A stretch of 64,000 bases of DNA from Platycnemis pennipes (GCA_933228895.1 OW121855.1:43910698-43974697); one strand, 5' to 3'. Positions 44,604 through 55,010 are shown, counted from the stretch's first letter. Program-made: numbers and translations. The notes: generated from the sequence alone by a model not told the origin.

Positions 44604-47600
44604 TTATATTTTATTAATGAGGTTCGTTTCTTTTAAAAAATTAATAACATGGCGTAGGCGGTCAGCATCGTTGCCTAGAACGTGTTCTAGGTCGCCGCTG
44701 ATGCCTAGCCTGTTACGTGTGTCCCGGTATTTGTCACACTCCGTCAGGATATGTCGCACACTGAGAGGACAGTCACAGTCATCACATCGCGGAGGAATTT
44801 TCTCTTCTGTAAAGAGGTACGAGTGGGTCAGGGCGCAATGCCCGATTCTTAATCGTGTGATGACCACTTCCTCTCTGCGACTACCCCTGACGGAAGTGGG
44901 CCACCCTGACGTTACCGGTTTAATTGTCCGTAACTTATTGTTTGGGACATCCCTCCAAAGTGCACTCCACTGCTCTAGGACTATTTTACGGAGAGAGGCT
45001 TGCAGATCCTGATAGGGTACTAGCGTCGTCGTCGGCTCAGGGATATTTAGCGCTTCCTTTGCAGCTGCATCTGCCTTCTCATTTCCTACAATACCCATAT
45101 GTCCTGGGACCCAGAGAAAAATAACTTTGATTCCCTTTCTATTAAGGGATAAAAGGGTAGTATGTATTCGCTGGACAATAGGGTGTGGTGAAGAAAAGAC
45201 GGAAATGGATTGCAGCGCGCTCATTGAGTCCGTGCAGATGGCAAAATACCCCGAGGAGCCCCTAATTCCTTCAAGGGCCATCTTAATAGCCAGAAGTTCC
45301 GCTGTGTACACGCTACAATGCGTATTGAGCCTGGACTGGACGACACCGTGATGGGACGAGGTAACCGCGCACGAACAGGCTGCATCCGACTTCGATCCAT
45401 CCGTGTATACTGGGATGAAATCGGAGTGGCGACAGAGAAATTCATTGAAGAGGCGCTGGTATTCTAGAGCAGTGGTGTGGGATTTATCGCGCCTACCGAG
45501 TGCCATATGGATGTTCGGCGGCGGAATAATCCACGTTGGGTAACTCGAGTACCCAACAGGATAAACCTCTGGGAGTCTTAACCCGACACCCTGAATAAAT
45601 AAATTAAAACGAATACTGAGCGGCTTGGTAGCTCTTGTCCGTCGATTAAAAAGTTCCATAAATCTAGGGTTAAAAATCAAATTAAAACACGGGTGATTCT
45701 TGGTAGCTAAAATTTTCGCCACGTAAGAGCACATCTGTATGTCCCTACGGTACGGTAACGGAGGCTCCCCGGAATCAGCATAAATGCTGAGGACCGGACT
45801 GGTCCGGAAAGCACCAGTGGAAATACGAAGCCCTGCGTTGTGTACTGTTGTTAAAGGCCTTAAGTAGGAGTCGCGGCTTGATGCGTAAACAACTGACCCG
45901 TAGTCCAGTTTGGAACGTACGAGTGCGCGATACAATAAGAGCAGGGACATTCGATCGGCACCCCAAGTTGTGTTACTTAAAAATTTTAAAATATTTATAG
46001 TCCGTAGACATTTATCTCTCAGAATCTGTATGTGTTCACGCCAGTTCAGTCGGTAGTCAAAAGTCATACCGAGGAATCGGACAGACTCCACATACGGGAG
46101 AGTTTTGCCATTAAGTGACAAAGCTGGCGGAATGTAATGTCCCCTCACCCGGTAAAAATGGACGCATTTGCACTTTTCCGAGGAAAACTTAAAGCCATTC
46201 CTCCGCGTCCAAACCTCCAGTTTGTTTAGAGCCAACTGAGTCACTCTGGTTGCAGTGGCTATTTTGGACGACCTGCAAAATATTGCTAGGTCGTCAACGA
46301 ACAAAGATCCCATGAGTGGAGGTTTAATGCATTTAGCTATGTCGTTGATCGCAATTGCGAAGAGTGTCACACTTAAAACTGAACCCTGTGGAACTCCAAT
46401 GTCCTGCCGATAAAATTTGGATAAGTGTCTACCTATTTTAACTTTAAAAACACGATCAGTTAAAAAATTCTTGATAAAAATCGGTAAATTGCCCCTCAAT
46501 CCCCACTCATGCAGAGTCATTAATATCTTATGCCGCCACACTCGGTCGTATGCCTTCTCCATGTCGAAGAAGACACCTACGACATGTTGACGGAGAAGAA
46601 AGGCCTCCTGGATGAAATTGTCGGCTCTGACCAGGTGGTCAACGGTCGATCGGCCGCGTCTAAAGCCGCATTGAATATTCGAAAGAAGATTTCGGCGCTC
46701 TAACCACCAAACGAGACGCCGATTTACCATTCTTTCCATTACCTTGCACAGGCAACTAGTAAGGGAGATGGGTCTATAATTATTCGGGTCAGCTCTATCT
46801 TTACCCTGTTTGAGAATAGGGATTACTGTGGACTGCCGCCAGGAGGGTGGAAAACTACCCTCAGCCCAAATTTGGTTGAGGGAGCGAAGGACTTCCACCA
46901 ATGCCCCCTCCGGAATATTCCGGAGGAACGCATTATGGATGTCGTCCAATCCTGTGGCCGAGTCGCGTGAGTCTGCAATGGCAGAACGCAGTTCCCAAAG
47001 GCAGAAGGGGATATTATAGTCTGCCGTCCACCGCTTCTCAGTAAAGATAAGTTTCTGAAATTCAATGCGCCTCTTCATGTGTAGGAATTCTTCCTCATAG
47101 GTGTCGTCGCTGTATGTATTGGCGAGTGACTGCCCAAAAACCTCGCTAATAGCGGACGGAGATGTCAGTACCTTACCACCGATATTGAGGAATGAGACGC
47201 TGAGCTGATTGTGGTTTCCCGAAATTCGTCTAACCTTGTTCCATACCTGTGCAAGGGGTGTTCTACAATTCACATCAGATACATATTTCATCCAGGAGGC
47301 CTTTTTCGCCTCCTTCACCACCTTTCGAGCTTTTGCTCTGAGGTGCCTGAAGGAGGACAAATTTGTCTCTGTGGGGTACTTGTTAAAAATTCGTAACGCC
47401 TTCTTGCGTTTACGAATCGCTTCAGCACAATCATCGTTCCACCAGGGAACTGCAGGCCTAGTTATGCAATGCAGTGATTTGGGCACACTGCAATTGGCGG
47501 AATCGATGATATTGCGGGTCAGCATTTCAATGTTTAAAGTCCCATCACGGTTCTCGTCATGTTTAAAATTTATTTTTTCCCTAAAAGCGGTCCAATCGGC

Positions 47601-48311
47601 ATTCCGGACAACCCAGTTTCCCGGCCGTATTAGGTCAGGGTTAAAATTATTTTCTCTGTGCAGAAAAAGGGGGAAATGATCACTGCCACAGAGATCATCG
47701 TGAACAGACAGATAAATCTTGCTCATTAACGTGCTCGATGCAATACAAAGATCAATACTGGAATATTGACCGTTAAAAGAGTTAAAACGAGTGTGTTCCC
47801 CTTTATTCAATAAAAACAAGTTAAAATCAGTAATAAAATTAGATAAAATACGCCCCCTGCGGTCACACTGTGAGCGCAAACTACCCCATAGGGTATCATG
47901 AGCGTTAAAATCGCCAGATAAAATAAAAGGTCTGGGCAACTGACGAACAAGGGCTTCCAGGTTGGATCGAGTGACCGGGGCCCCCTCCGGCAAGTAGACG
48001 TTACATAACGTCACAGCCTCCGGGGCATGCACCGTCACTGCGACCGCCTGGAAAGGCGTTCTCAGCTGCACTCGGGAGGTGTAAAGGGCCTCCCGAACAG
48101 CAACCAACACACCACCCTGAGCTCGTTGGCCGGTCGTGTCGTCGTACCTAAACATGTTAAAACCTTTTAATATCCCTGTGTCTGTAGGTTTAAAATGTGT
48201 TTCCTGCAAGCATATGCAAGTAGGGTTAAAATCTCTAATTAAAACTGTCAGCTCCTCCTTATGTCGATAAAATCCATTACAGTTCCACTGTAAAATGTCC
48301 ATTAAAAGCAA
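44604..48311 (-). CDS. I-element ORF2: endonuclease, reverse transcriptase and RNase H
   Basis: A 1235-residue polyprotein for target-primed reverse transcription. Endonuclease: LQWNCNGF (7-14), QETHF (36-40), GDFNAHDTLW (133-142) and SDHFPLF (210-216). Reverse transcriptase: NNYRPISLTS (510-519), CGFRRGRSTVDHL (548-560), FFDMEKAYDRVW (581-592), GVPQGSVLS (639-647) and the catalytic FVDD (671-674, replacing YADD, as is common in this group). RNase H: YTDGSKSDA (969-977), YTAELLAI (1002-1009), CTDSMSAL (1026-1033) and VPGHMGIVGNEKADAAAK (1068-1085), so all acidic residues and the His are present. A C-terminal finger, CDDCDCPLSVRHILTEC, precedes the end. The frame is complete. Confidence 0.9.
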   Translation of the reverse strand: MLLMDILQWNCNGFYRHKEELTVLIRDFNPTCICLQETHFKPTDTGILKGFNMFRYDDTTGQRAQGGVLVAVREALYTSRVQLRTPFQAVAVTVHAPEAVTLCNVYLPEGAPVTRSNLEALVRQLPRPFILSGDFNAHDTLWGSLRSQCDRRGRILSNFITDFNLFLLNKGEHTRFNSFNGQYSSIDLCIASSTLMSKIYLSVHDDLCGSDHFPLFLHRENNFNPDLIRPGNWVVRNADWTAFREKINFKHDENRDGTLNIEMLTRNIIDSANCSVPKSLHCITRPAVPWWNDDCAEAIRKRKKALRIFNKYPTETNLSSFRHLRAKARKVVKEAKKASWMKYVSDVNCRTPLAQVWNKVRRISGNHNQLSVSFLNIGGKVLTSPSAISEVFGQSLANTYSDDTYEEEFLHMKRRIEFQKLIFTEKRWTADYNIPFCLWELRSAIADSRDSATGLDDIHNAFLRNIPEGALVEVLRSLNQIWAEGSFPPSWRQSTVIPILKQGKDRADPNNYRPISLTSCLCKVMERMVNRRLVWWLERRNLLSNIQCGFRRGRSTVDHLVRADNFIQEAFLLRQHVVGVFFDMEKAYDRVWRHKILMTLHEWGLRGNLPIFIKNFLTDRVFKVKIGRHLSKFYRQDIGVPQGSVLSVTLFAIAINDIAKCIKPPLMGSLFVDDLAIFCRSSKIATATRVTQLALNKLEVWTRRNGFKFSSEKCKCVHFYRVRGHYIPPALSLNGKTLPYVESVRFLGMTFDYRLNWREHIQILRDKCLRTINILKFLSNTTWGADRMSLLLLYRALVRSKLDYGSVVYASSRDSYLRPLTTVHNAGLRISTGAFRTSPVLSIYADSGEPPLPYRRDIQMCSYVAKILATKNHPCFNLIFNPRFMELFNRRTRATKPLSIRFNLFIQGVGLRLPEVYPVGYSSYPTWIIPPPNIHMALGRRDKSHTTALEYQRLFNEFLCRHSDFIPVYTDGSKSDAACSCAVTSSHHGVVQSRLNTHCSVYTAELLAIKMALEGIRGSSGYFAICTDSMSALQSISVFSSPHPIVQRIHTTLLSLNRKGIKVIFLWVPGHMGIVGNEKADAAAKEALNIPEPTTTLVPYQDLQASLRKIVLEQWSALWRDVPNNKLRTIKPVTSGWPTSVRGSRREEVVITRLRIGHCALTHSYLFTEEKIPPRCDDCDCPLSVRHILTECDKYRDTRNRLGISGDLEHVLGNDADRLRHVINFLKETNLINKI

Positions 48312-48391
48312 TAAATAAATAAAAATATAAAAATATATATATATTTAAAAATAAATATAAATATATAAATTTACAAATAAATTAATAGACC

Positions 48392-49615
48392 CTATCGCCG
48401 TAGGCGATTATTCTTCCCTTTCTTTCGGGCCAATAAGACTTCCAACTCACTAGGACATTCTTCGTCTTCCATCGCCTCAGGCTGGCATGCGACGTTTGTT
48501 TCGGATGGCCCAGGTGAGGGAGTCTTCTCACGTCTGTTAGGTGAGGGACTTTTTGGTTTCGTATTTTCTTTCTTGGGGGGACTTGATGGGGTCTTTGTTG
48601 CCTTTTTAATGGTGGGATTATCTTTACGCTCACTGTTTGGCTGTTTATTTTCCTTTACCGGTTGTTTCTTTTCACTGGGAGTTTTCTTATTTTCTGTTTG
48701 TATGTTGGGGTTCACGGCAGGAGCATTCTGTTGATTTTCCGTTTGCGTAGATGTGGTACGGACAGAAACAGATGATACCGCTGCAAAGGAGCGAGAAAAA
48801 CTTGGAGCTTGTTGAGCACGGTACTTCTTCCTGGCTTCAAAATATGACAGCTTTTCCAGAGTTTTTATTTCCATTATCTTTTTCTCATCTTTGAGCCTTG
48901 GGCAATCGCGAGAATAAACTGGATGTTCACCCTCACAATTGACACAGCGCGCTTTAGAGGAGCAGTTCTCATTTTCATGTTTATCCTCACCACAGCGTGC
49001 GCAGGTGGCAGTTCCCTGGCATCTGCTGGAGATATGACCAAATTTCTGGCATTGGTAGCATCGCATTGGGTTTGGAACATAGGGTCGAACCGAGAATGAT
49101 TCGTAGCCCACAAACACTTTGTCTGGGAGTCTGTCGCAGGCAAACGTGAGGACAACTGATGTCGTGTTGATCACTTCATCGTTTTTCTTTGTTGTGAGGC
49201 GGCGGCAATCAATCACGCCTTGAGGGCCCATCTCTCTCTTTATTTCCTCCACCTCAACGTAAAGAAGGTCATAACAGCTGACTACTCCTCGGCAGGTGTT
49301 AAGCGTTCTGTGTACGTCAACTTTCACAGGTATAGTGTGAAGCATTGTCATTCCCAGTAATTTCGAACTCTGTTTTTCATTAGCCGTTTCTATTAAAAGT
49401 GACCCTTCTCTTAGCTTTTTAACAGATATGAGTTCGCCAGGAACGGCTGCAGAAAGCACTTTATGAATGAGAAAAGGAGATACCCTGGTAAGAGTTTCCC
49501 CTTCCTTAGTACATCTCATTACGAGGTACTTTTTACATTCTCTGAAAGTCGTATCTCTCCCGTTCGTATCCGGACGGGATCTTTTAGGGTTAGGTGGAAG
49601 AGTTAAATCATCCAT
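48392..49615 (-). CDS. I-element ORF1 protein (Gag-like, three zinc knuckles)
   Basis: A 407-residue nucleic-acid-binding protein expected to package element RNA. Residues 1-180 hold an RRM-like or LINE-specific domain of unclear fold (VDVHRTLNTCRGVVSCYDLL inside). Three CCHC knuckles follow: CYQCQKFGHISSRC (186-199), CARCGEDKHENENC (205-218) and CVNCEGEHPVYSRDC (224-238, one residue longer). The C-terminal 150 residues are a Ser/Pro/Lys-rich tail (KNKQPN, KKTPSEKK), probably disordered. The start is the first ATG after the 5' UTR. ORF2 begins 80 nt downstream, so it is presumably reached by reinitiation. No stop or frameshift interrupts the ORF. Confidence 0.85.
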   Translation of the reverse strand: MDDLTLPPNPKRSRPDTNGRDTTFRECKKYLVMRCTKEGETLTRVSPFLIHKVLSAAVPGELISVKKLREGSLLIETANEKQSSKLLGMTMLHTIPVKVDVHRTLNTCRGVVSCYDLLYVEVEEIKREMGPQGVIDCRRLTTKKNDEVINTTSVVLTFACDRLPDKVFVGYESFSVRPYVPNPMRCYQCQKFGHISSRCQGTATCARCGEDKHENENCSSKARCVNCEGEHPVYSRDCPRLKDEKKIMEIKTLEKLSYFEARKKYRAQQAPSFSRSFAAVSSVSVRTTSTQTENQQNAPAVNPNIQTENKKTPSEKKQPVKENKQPNSERKDNPTIKKATKTPSSPPKKENTKPKSPSPNRREKTPSPGPSETNVACQPEAMEDEECPSELEVLLARKKGKNNRLRR

Positions 49616-50214
49616 TCCATTCCCATAGCTTCATCCCCCGGGCTCCCCACCCACCACGGAGCCACACATTCGGGACGCCGCACCGCGAGCCGGTGCGGTC
49701 GCCAGGGCTACCCGAGGGGATATAGCACCCTAGAGGTGGTTGCCTGTTTCGGGTAGGATCTTCGATGCACGGGCCCACCAAACCCGTGCATCTCCGACCG
49801 CCCTACGCAGACCCCCACCTCCCTGGCACTCGCCACCGTTAAGCTGAACGCCACGGAAGCCGATTGACCGGGAGTGGCTAGCTCCCGGCCGCCCGTTTAC
49901 ACAGAATCCGGGGCCAAAGAGGGGTATTGGCCCGTAGTCCATACCGGGCATCCGACACCCGGCTGGGAACCACGGACCTCACCCTCCAGGATCCCCTTCT
50001 CCTCCTTACGGGTCTCCGCACACGGCAAACATGCGGGTGGATCGCAGGCCAGGTGGTGTGGCCGCACACAGACAGTTGACCCACAAGACTGTCCGGGCTC
50101 AACCCTTGTTGGCTCTGGGTTTGTTTTCGGGGTTGTCTCCCCGCCCTTTTAGTCGCCTCTTATGACAAGCAGAGATACTGCGGGAGTATTCTCAATCCCC
50201 CTACCCGCAGGGGG
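49616..50214 (-). promoter_or_regulatory. 5' UTR and internal promoter region of the I element
   Basis: GC-rich leader, unlike the AT-rich surroundings. It starts CCCCTGCGGGTAGGGGGATT and contains CTTGTCATAAGAGGCGACTA, a block I recognise as recurring in arthropod LINE leaders. I-group elements are transcribed from an internal promoter in this region; the sites themselves are not identified. Confidence 0.6.
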
Positions 50215-50699
50215 TCCTAAATTTGGTTTGACGCAGCTTTCCACTCGATTCTTCTATCGACCAACCTTTTCATTGTGATGTAATTCTTCTCTTTTACATC
50301 CTTCACAATCTGTTCCATGTATCTCATACGAGGCCTGCTTTTCCCAATCTTCCCGTTCACTTTTCCCTCGACGATAGTCTTCATCAGGCCGTCATGTCTT
50401 AAGATATGGCCGATTAGGTTGTCCCTTCTTCTTTTTAGAGTTGTTAGCTTCTCTTCTCTTCTCTCCCACTCTTCTTAGGACTTCCTCGTTGTTTACTCGG
50501 TCGATCCATTTAATCTTCATTCCCACCCTAATTCGTATATACAATGTGTTCTAACTGCCATTGCCGCACCACTTTTGAATTTAATCTAAATCCTTGCTAA
50601 GTGTGAAACTTTGTGTGAAAGTGTGAAACCTTGGAAACTTGGTGTGATACATGGCAGTTAGAATTAAACTTTAAGATGTGTCTTGTAATGAATTTTTAA

Positions 50700-51560
50700 A
50701 AAAAGAATATCTCTCCTCCTACCACTTACAAAATAAGTAATAATGAATTAACAAACGTGGAATCTATTAAATATCTTGGAATGAGACTGACAAATGATCT
50801 TTCCTGGGGTAAACACATTCGTGAAATAATGGGTCAAGCGAATCGCAAACTGGGTTTCATTAAAAGAGTATTAGGTAAATGTGACGATCATGTACGAGAA
50901 ATCGGCTACTTTTCCCTTGTTAGACCTCATTTGGAATATGCTGCCAGTGTATGGGATCCCTACGAAATCGGTCTAAGTAATGAACTTGAACGTGTGCAGC
51001 GAAGATCGGCAAGATTTGTAAAGGGACAGTACGATAACCTTATTAGCGTAACCAGTCTATTAAATGTATCAAATTGGGAATCATTGTCAGATCGCAGGTT
51101 GAAATTTAGACTTAATCTCTTACACAAATTCCAAGGCAATATTTTCAGTGATGATGTTAAAAATATTTTACGAACCCCAACTTACTATGGCAGACTGGAC
51201 CATAATCATAAAGTTAGAGAAATTGATTGCCGAACTGACCGATTCAAAATGTCCTTTTTCCCTCGCACAATTAGAGATACGAATAACGGTAAATATGTCC
51301 TATCGGAGAGTAGCAATGAATAGCATTGGTAGCTGCATGTTGGTATGAGTACTTAAAGCTAACCCTACTAACAGAATGTTTTTGCATGTTTGCTTTGCAA
51401 TTTCTATCTTTTTTAAATAGTGTAGTTCTGACTACTATATTAATACTATTCCTTTTTTATGCATGATATGTAGTGCACGTTTGGTGAGCAATCACCCCCT
51501 GCCACACACCCTTGTGGTGGCTTGCAGGGTATTATATAGATGTAAATGTAGATGTAAGTG
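50700..51560 (+). pseudogene. LINE RT C-terminal copy with intact 3' end (CR1/L2-like)
   Basis: The best-preserved copy of this family: an open frame of 188 codons (50757-51323) with VESIKYLGMRLTNDLSWG, GKCDDHVREIGYFSLVRPHL, EYAASVWDPYEIGL, VQRRSARFVKGQYDNL, LKFRLNLLHKFQGNIF and RTDRFKMSFFPRTIRD. The 3' UTR ends CACCCCCTGCCACACACCC, GGCTTGCAGGGTATTATA and a GATGTAAATGTAGATGTAAG tail. The 5' part is absent, so it is truncated. Confidence 0.7.
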
Positions 51561-52680
51561 ATTCCCTGTCTTCTTCTTTTGATATACCCCTGTACACTAC
51601 TGCATCGTCTGCAAAAATTCTAAGCTTACTATTAACTACGGAACCTAATTCGTTTGTGTATAAAAGAAATAGAAGCGGACATATTACGCTACCCTGAAGA
51701 ACTTCCGGTGTTACTTTGATTATGTCCCACGTCATACCATCACGATTTTTAAAAATAGGTGTAAAGTTAGCTTCTTTCCAATCCTTGGGTACTATGTTGT
51801 TCGTTAGTGTTTAATTGAATATTATTTCTAGATAGGGGGCTATTTCAGAAGCTAATGTTTTATATACTCTGGAAGGAATTTAATCGGGACCTGGTGATTT
51901 GTTTTTACTAATGTTTTTTAACTGGTGCTCTATTCCCCGACATCAAATTGTTATTTAGGGCATAGGTTCACTGAAAGTGTTCGGCGGTGTTTAGATTGTG
52001 TTGTGTGGCGATGAGTTGAATACGCTTTGGAAAGTGTTTAAATAATTGGCTTTTTCTAAATTGCTGGTGACTCCAATTCCTGCATCGCTTTTAAGTGTGT
52101 GCACTGTGGACCAATTTCTCAGAAGCACATATGATAATCTAAATATTCTCCTAATATCTTGCTCTGAAAATTGTGATAACGCTTGCCTACACCATTTCCT
52201 TGCCAATGCTCTCGATTTTTTATAGTTTTTAACTAACGCATCTGTTCCTCTACCGATAGACACTGTCCTGCATTCTTCACCCCAGTGTTGCATACCCTTT
52301 GTCGCTTTAGTGATTTCCTAACCCCCACGTTATACCACCTTGGCTCTATATTATCACTTTTCAATTTACTTGGTATGTATTTGTTAACTGCTTTACGGGT
52401 GACCTCCAGAAATTCCCCCACGAATCCTCCGTATCTAATCCTTTGCTTTGTTTGATAAATACATTAACAGATTCCCTTAATTCCTCTTTCATACCGTCGT
52501 AATTAGAATTGCCAAATAAGTACATCTTCCTCCTTGGTTTATATAGTCTTTCAAGAGCTATAACAAATTTCACATGCACTATTTTGTGATCATTAATTCC
52601 TGTGACTGCAACTATATTTAGAACTTTTTCGGGTGTATTTGTTGCTGATAAGTCTAGAATGTGTACTGTAGAATACTATT
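51535..52680 (-). pseudogene. LINE relic, copy A (endonuclease end to RT core, internal deletion)
   Basis: Minus strand, in order: VHILDLSATNTPEKV and NDHKIVHVKFV (endonuclease end, 52680-52560), linker with KYIPSKLKSDNIEPRWYNVG and QDIRRIFRLS, then DWKEANFTPIFKN (about 51770) joined directly to EVLQGSVICPLLFLLYTNEL and LRIFADDAVVYRG (catalytic FADD). The RT segment normally lying between these (NYRPISL to GVPQ) is missing. Confidence 0.6.
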
Positions 52681-54060
52681 TCAAGGTAGGGGGAAATTTC
52701 GGAAGCTAATTCTATATACGCGGGAGGGAATTTGATCAGGGCCAGGAGATTTGTTGGGGCTTATGTCTTTAAGTAACTTTTCAATACCATTATGGGAAAT
52801 TTCAATTGGTTGCATCAGCCCCTGAAAGAGGTCAGGTAAGACGACAGTTGAATCCCCGGAAGGTGGGTTGAAAATGGTTTGGAAGAAGGAATTTAGCAAG
52901 TTAACTTTGTGAAGAGTGTTTGTGGCAATTTCATCCTTATCATTGTTATGTGAATGGACGGCAGACGTATGGCCTTGCCTAGCCTGATGGCCTTGCACCT
53001 CCTTGACGTACAACCAGAAGACTTCAATTTTCCTTCAATCGTTCACCAAGTGTTTTTCTTTTGAATTCTGCAAATGCATTACTAAGCAGTGGATTTTGAT
53101 ATTTTATAGTTTTCAATTATTACGTTATGCTCATCAGTGGGCATATATTTACTAATTCTTTTCATTTTAGCACGACATATTCGCTGCCGTCTCAGGGATT
53201 TTCTCACTTCGGCATTGTACCACCTAGGTTCAGTGCTTTCTTTTTTAAATTTACTATGGATATATCTATTGATCCCAGAGCGCATGATATTAATGAACGA
53301 CTTCCATGAACCATTCGTACATACGTGAATGGAAGACTTTTTGAAATTCGATAAGGAATCTCTTAAATAAATTTTAAAGTTAGCAAAGTCTGCTCTTTTT
53401 AAGATGTAAATATTTCTTTTTTGTTTAAAATTTTTATCTAAAGACAGTAAGAATTTTGCAGTTATAACTCTGTGGTCACTGATCCATCAACCGTGTCAAT
53501 CATTGTCACATGTTGTGGGATATTGGTTGCCAGTAAATCAAGAATGTTATCCCCCTTTATTAGGTGCTGTAGCTAATTGTTGCAGTGAGTTATTGGAGAA
53601 TACATCTAATAGAGTCTCACAGATGTCCTTGTCCTTTCCTCCAGCTTTGAAGCAGAATGTTCTCCAGTCTATTGATGGTGATTTGAAATCTCCACCTAAA
53701 ATTATACTACGCTGTTGCACGCTACGCTCGCTGTTACGAGAGGTTATAGAATTTATCTGCTTTCCCAGTTCTAATATTGAGTCAACATCAGTGTTTGGGG
53801 GCCTATAGAATGCGCAGACAGATATTGATTTGGATTTAGGTCATCTTAATGAACACCAAACACATTTCAAGGGGTTGCCTGGGAATATTACTTCTTTTCT
53901 AATGATTGAGTTGAAAACTTCGGTAAAACACTTTGGGAATATTTCATATGTGATATGTGTGATGTGTCCTTCGATAGCCAGCTTTCTGTGCATACGATTA
54001 TATCTGCATCAGTACTTTGTATCAACTAGTCTACTGCAGCTAACAATCCAGCATGGATGG
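52681..54060 (-). pseudogene. LINE relic, copy B (endonuclease to RT N-terminus)
   Basis: Minus strand: ISVCAFYRPPNTDVDSILEL, SIILGGDFKSPSIDWRTFCF (usual GDFN), LLDLLATNIPQHVT-like end, a linker KFKKESTEPRWYNAEVRKSL (53285-53082), NLLNSFFQTIFNPPSGDS and DISPNKSPGPDQIPSRVY (RT N-terminus). It stops at 52681, where copy A begins. Same family and layout as copy A. Numerous frameshifts. Confidence 0.6.
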
Positions 54061-54203
54061 TAGTGTATATTTGATGAATCGTAGGTTTTTGAGACATCTC
54101 GGCCTTTATGTCTACGAAATGTTTAGAAGAAGACAATCTTAGAGTTGTAGACAGCAGTGGCTTTCATAGTAAGGGTGCAATCGCAATAGGGCATTTCTTA
54201 CCT

Positions 54204-54729
54204 AAAATTTTATCGCACAACGTCGTTCAAAAAACCTACTTAATCGTCTCTTCGCGTACTATACGATAAACATAATAAATATGGGTAAAAGTTATAAACA
54301 TTTAAATTGCATATTGAACTGCAAACGGTCAACTTCTGAGGCTGGGCTTCCTACGGCGATGGTCGTCCTTACCTATCTCTGTGCCCTCTCCCCATTCCTC
54401 CGGCGATCTGCAGGGTTGCCAAATCGCTATACGGAATATCTTACTTTTATCAATAATCATTAAATTTTATCGCACAATGCCGTTCAAAAAACCTACTTAG
54501 TCGTATCTTCGCCGGCTATGCGATAAATATGATACTTTCGGATTTAAGTTATAAACTTTTAAATTGCATATTTAACTGCAAATGGTCAACTTCTGTGGCT
54601 GGGCCTCCTGCGGTGAGGGTTGGGTTCATACGAGCCTCGAACTCGAGGAAGGGTCTTGGATTAGCTGCTTCGAGAGGTTGGACCTTACTAATGACGGTCT
54701 GACCGTCGGTCCTCCCCACGAGAGCGACT
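54204..54729 (-). repeat. Right terminal inverted repeat of the TTAA element
   Basis: Reverse complement of 41762-42287 with the same two internal subrepeats. Differences noted: one C/T in the CGCCG(C/T)AGGAAGCC block, one in ACCCA(C/T)ATTTATTATG, and the innermost base. Confidence 0.85.
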
Positions 54730-54733
54730 TTAA

Positions 54734-55010
54734 CCGGAAATATTTTTGAAATATGCTACAGTTGGCAGACAATGTGCACTGTAGGCTGTCACTCTTTAGA
54801 TAACTTAGTTCCACAGCTTACAGAGAGACATTTCCTGAAGATTCCCACAACTGGGAAGAAAGGAAAGCCCCAAAAGAGGTGTGCAGTGTGTACAAGGCAC
54901 AGGAAAAGAAGAGACTGTTTACTGGTGTGAATCATGTGCAGTAGGGTTGTGCTTAGATAGCTTTGAATCTTATCACATGAAACAGATTATTAAGGTAACG
55001 TCATACAAAA
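54734..55010 (+). pseudogene. piggyBac-like transposase 2, C-terminal part
   Basis: It resumes beyond the second TTAA. Pieces in two frames read LVPQLTERHFLKIP, TGKKGKPQKRCAVCTRHRKR, then YWCESCAVGLCLDSFESYHM: the cysteine-rich C-terminal finger of piggyBac transposases. This proves that 41762-54729 was inserted into one gene. A 1-nt frameshift lies near 54885. Confidence 0.75.

Larger units (their letters stand above)
44452..50214 (-). mobile_element. Full-length I-clade LINE, 5763 bp, 13-bp TSD
   Basis: The element runs on the minus strand from CCCCTGCGGGTAGGGGGATT (50214) to a (TAC)n-like tail ending at 44452. TCCTAAATTTGGT is duplicated exactly (44439-44451 and 50215-50227). It has a 0.6-kb GC-rich 5' UTR, ORF1 with zinc knuckles, an 80-nt AT-rich spacer, ORF2 with endonuclease, reverse transcriptase and RNase H, and a short 3' UTR. 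Both ORFs are uninterrupted, so this copy is young and possibly still competent. RNase H after the RT places it in the I group (I/Nimb-like). It landed at the stop codon of the older LINE. Confidence 0.9.
44411..50519 (-). mobile_element. LINE 3' fragment (CFDP2-like RT end), itself split by the I element
   Basis: Its coding part (50519-50228) reads on the minus strand KIKWIDRVNNEEVLRRVGEK, then after a frame change LIGHILRHDGLMKTIV, GKIGKSRPRMRYMEQIV and NYITMKRLVDRRIEWKAASN, stopping at the TAG. Its (TGATGA)n tail is at 44411-44428. A 10-bp duplication TTCCCACCCT flanks it (44401-44410 and 50520-50529). Net length without the I element is about 330 bp; a shorter, uninterrupted copy lies at 8396-8491. 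Confidence 0.8.
41762..54729. mobile_element. 13-kb TTAA-flanked element with 526-bp near-identical TIRs
   Basis: It begins AGTCGCTCTCGTGGGGAGG and ends with the exact complement; TTAA is duplicated at 41758-41761 and 54730-54733. The terminal inverted repeats are 41762-42287 and 54204-54729, equal in length (526 bp), with only about three differences seen by eye. The interior (12 kb) holds a short unique part, several decayed LINEs, and the LINE / I-element nest. I see no transposase of its own, so it is non-autonomous or lost its gene. TTAA choice suggests a piggyBac- or Kolobok-type enzyme, but the ends are not the CCC type of the surrounding piggyBac. Confidence 0.8.

Noticed and set aside
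44428..45351. Plus-strand open frames up to 194 codons
   Set aside because: Antisense shadows of I-element ORF2, which is intact on the minus strand.
53503..54063. Plus-strand open frames of 101 and 77 codons
   Set aside because: They are antisense to the LINE endonuclease of copy B (minus strand), which carries the recognisable motifs.
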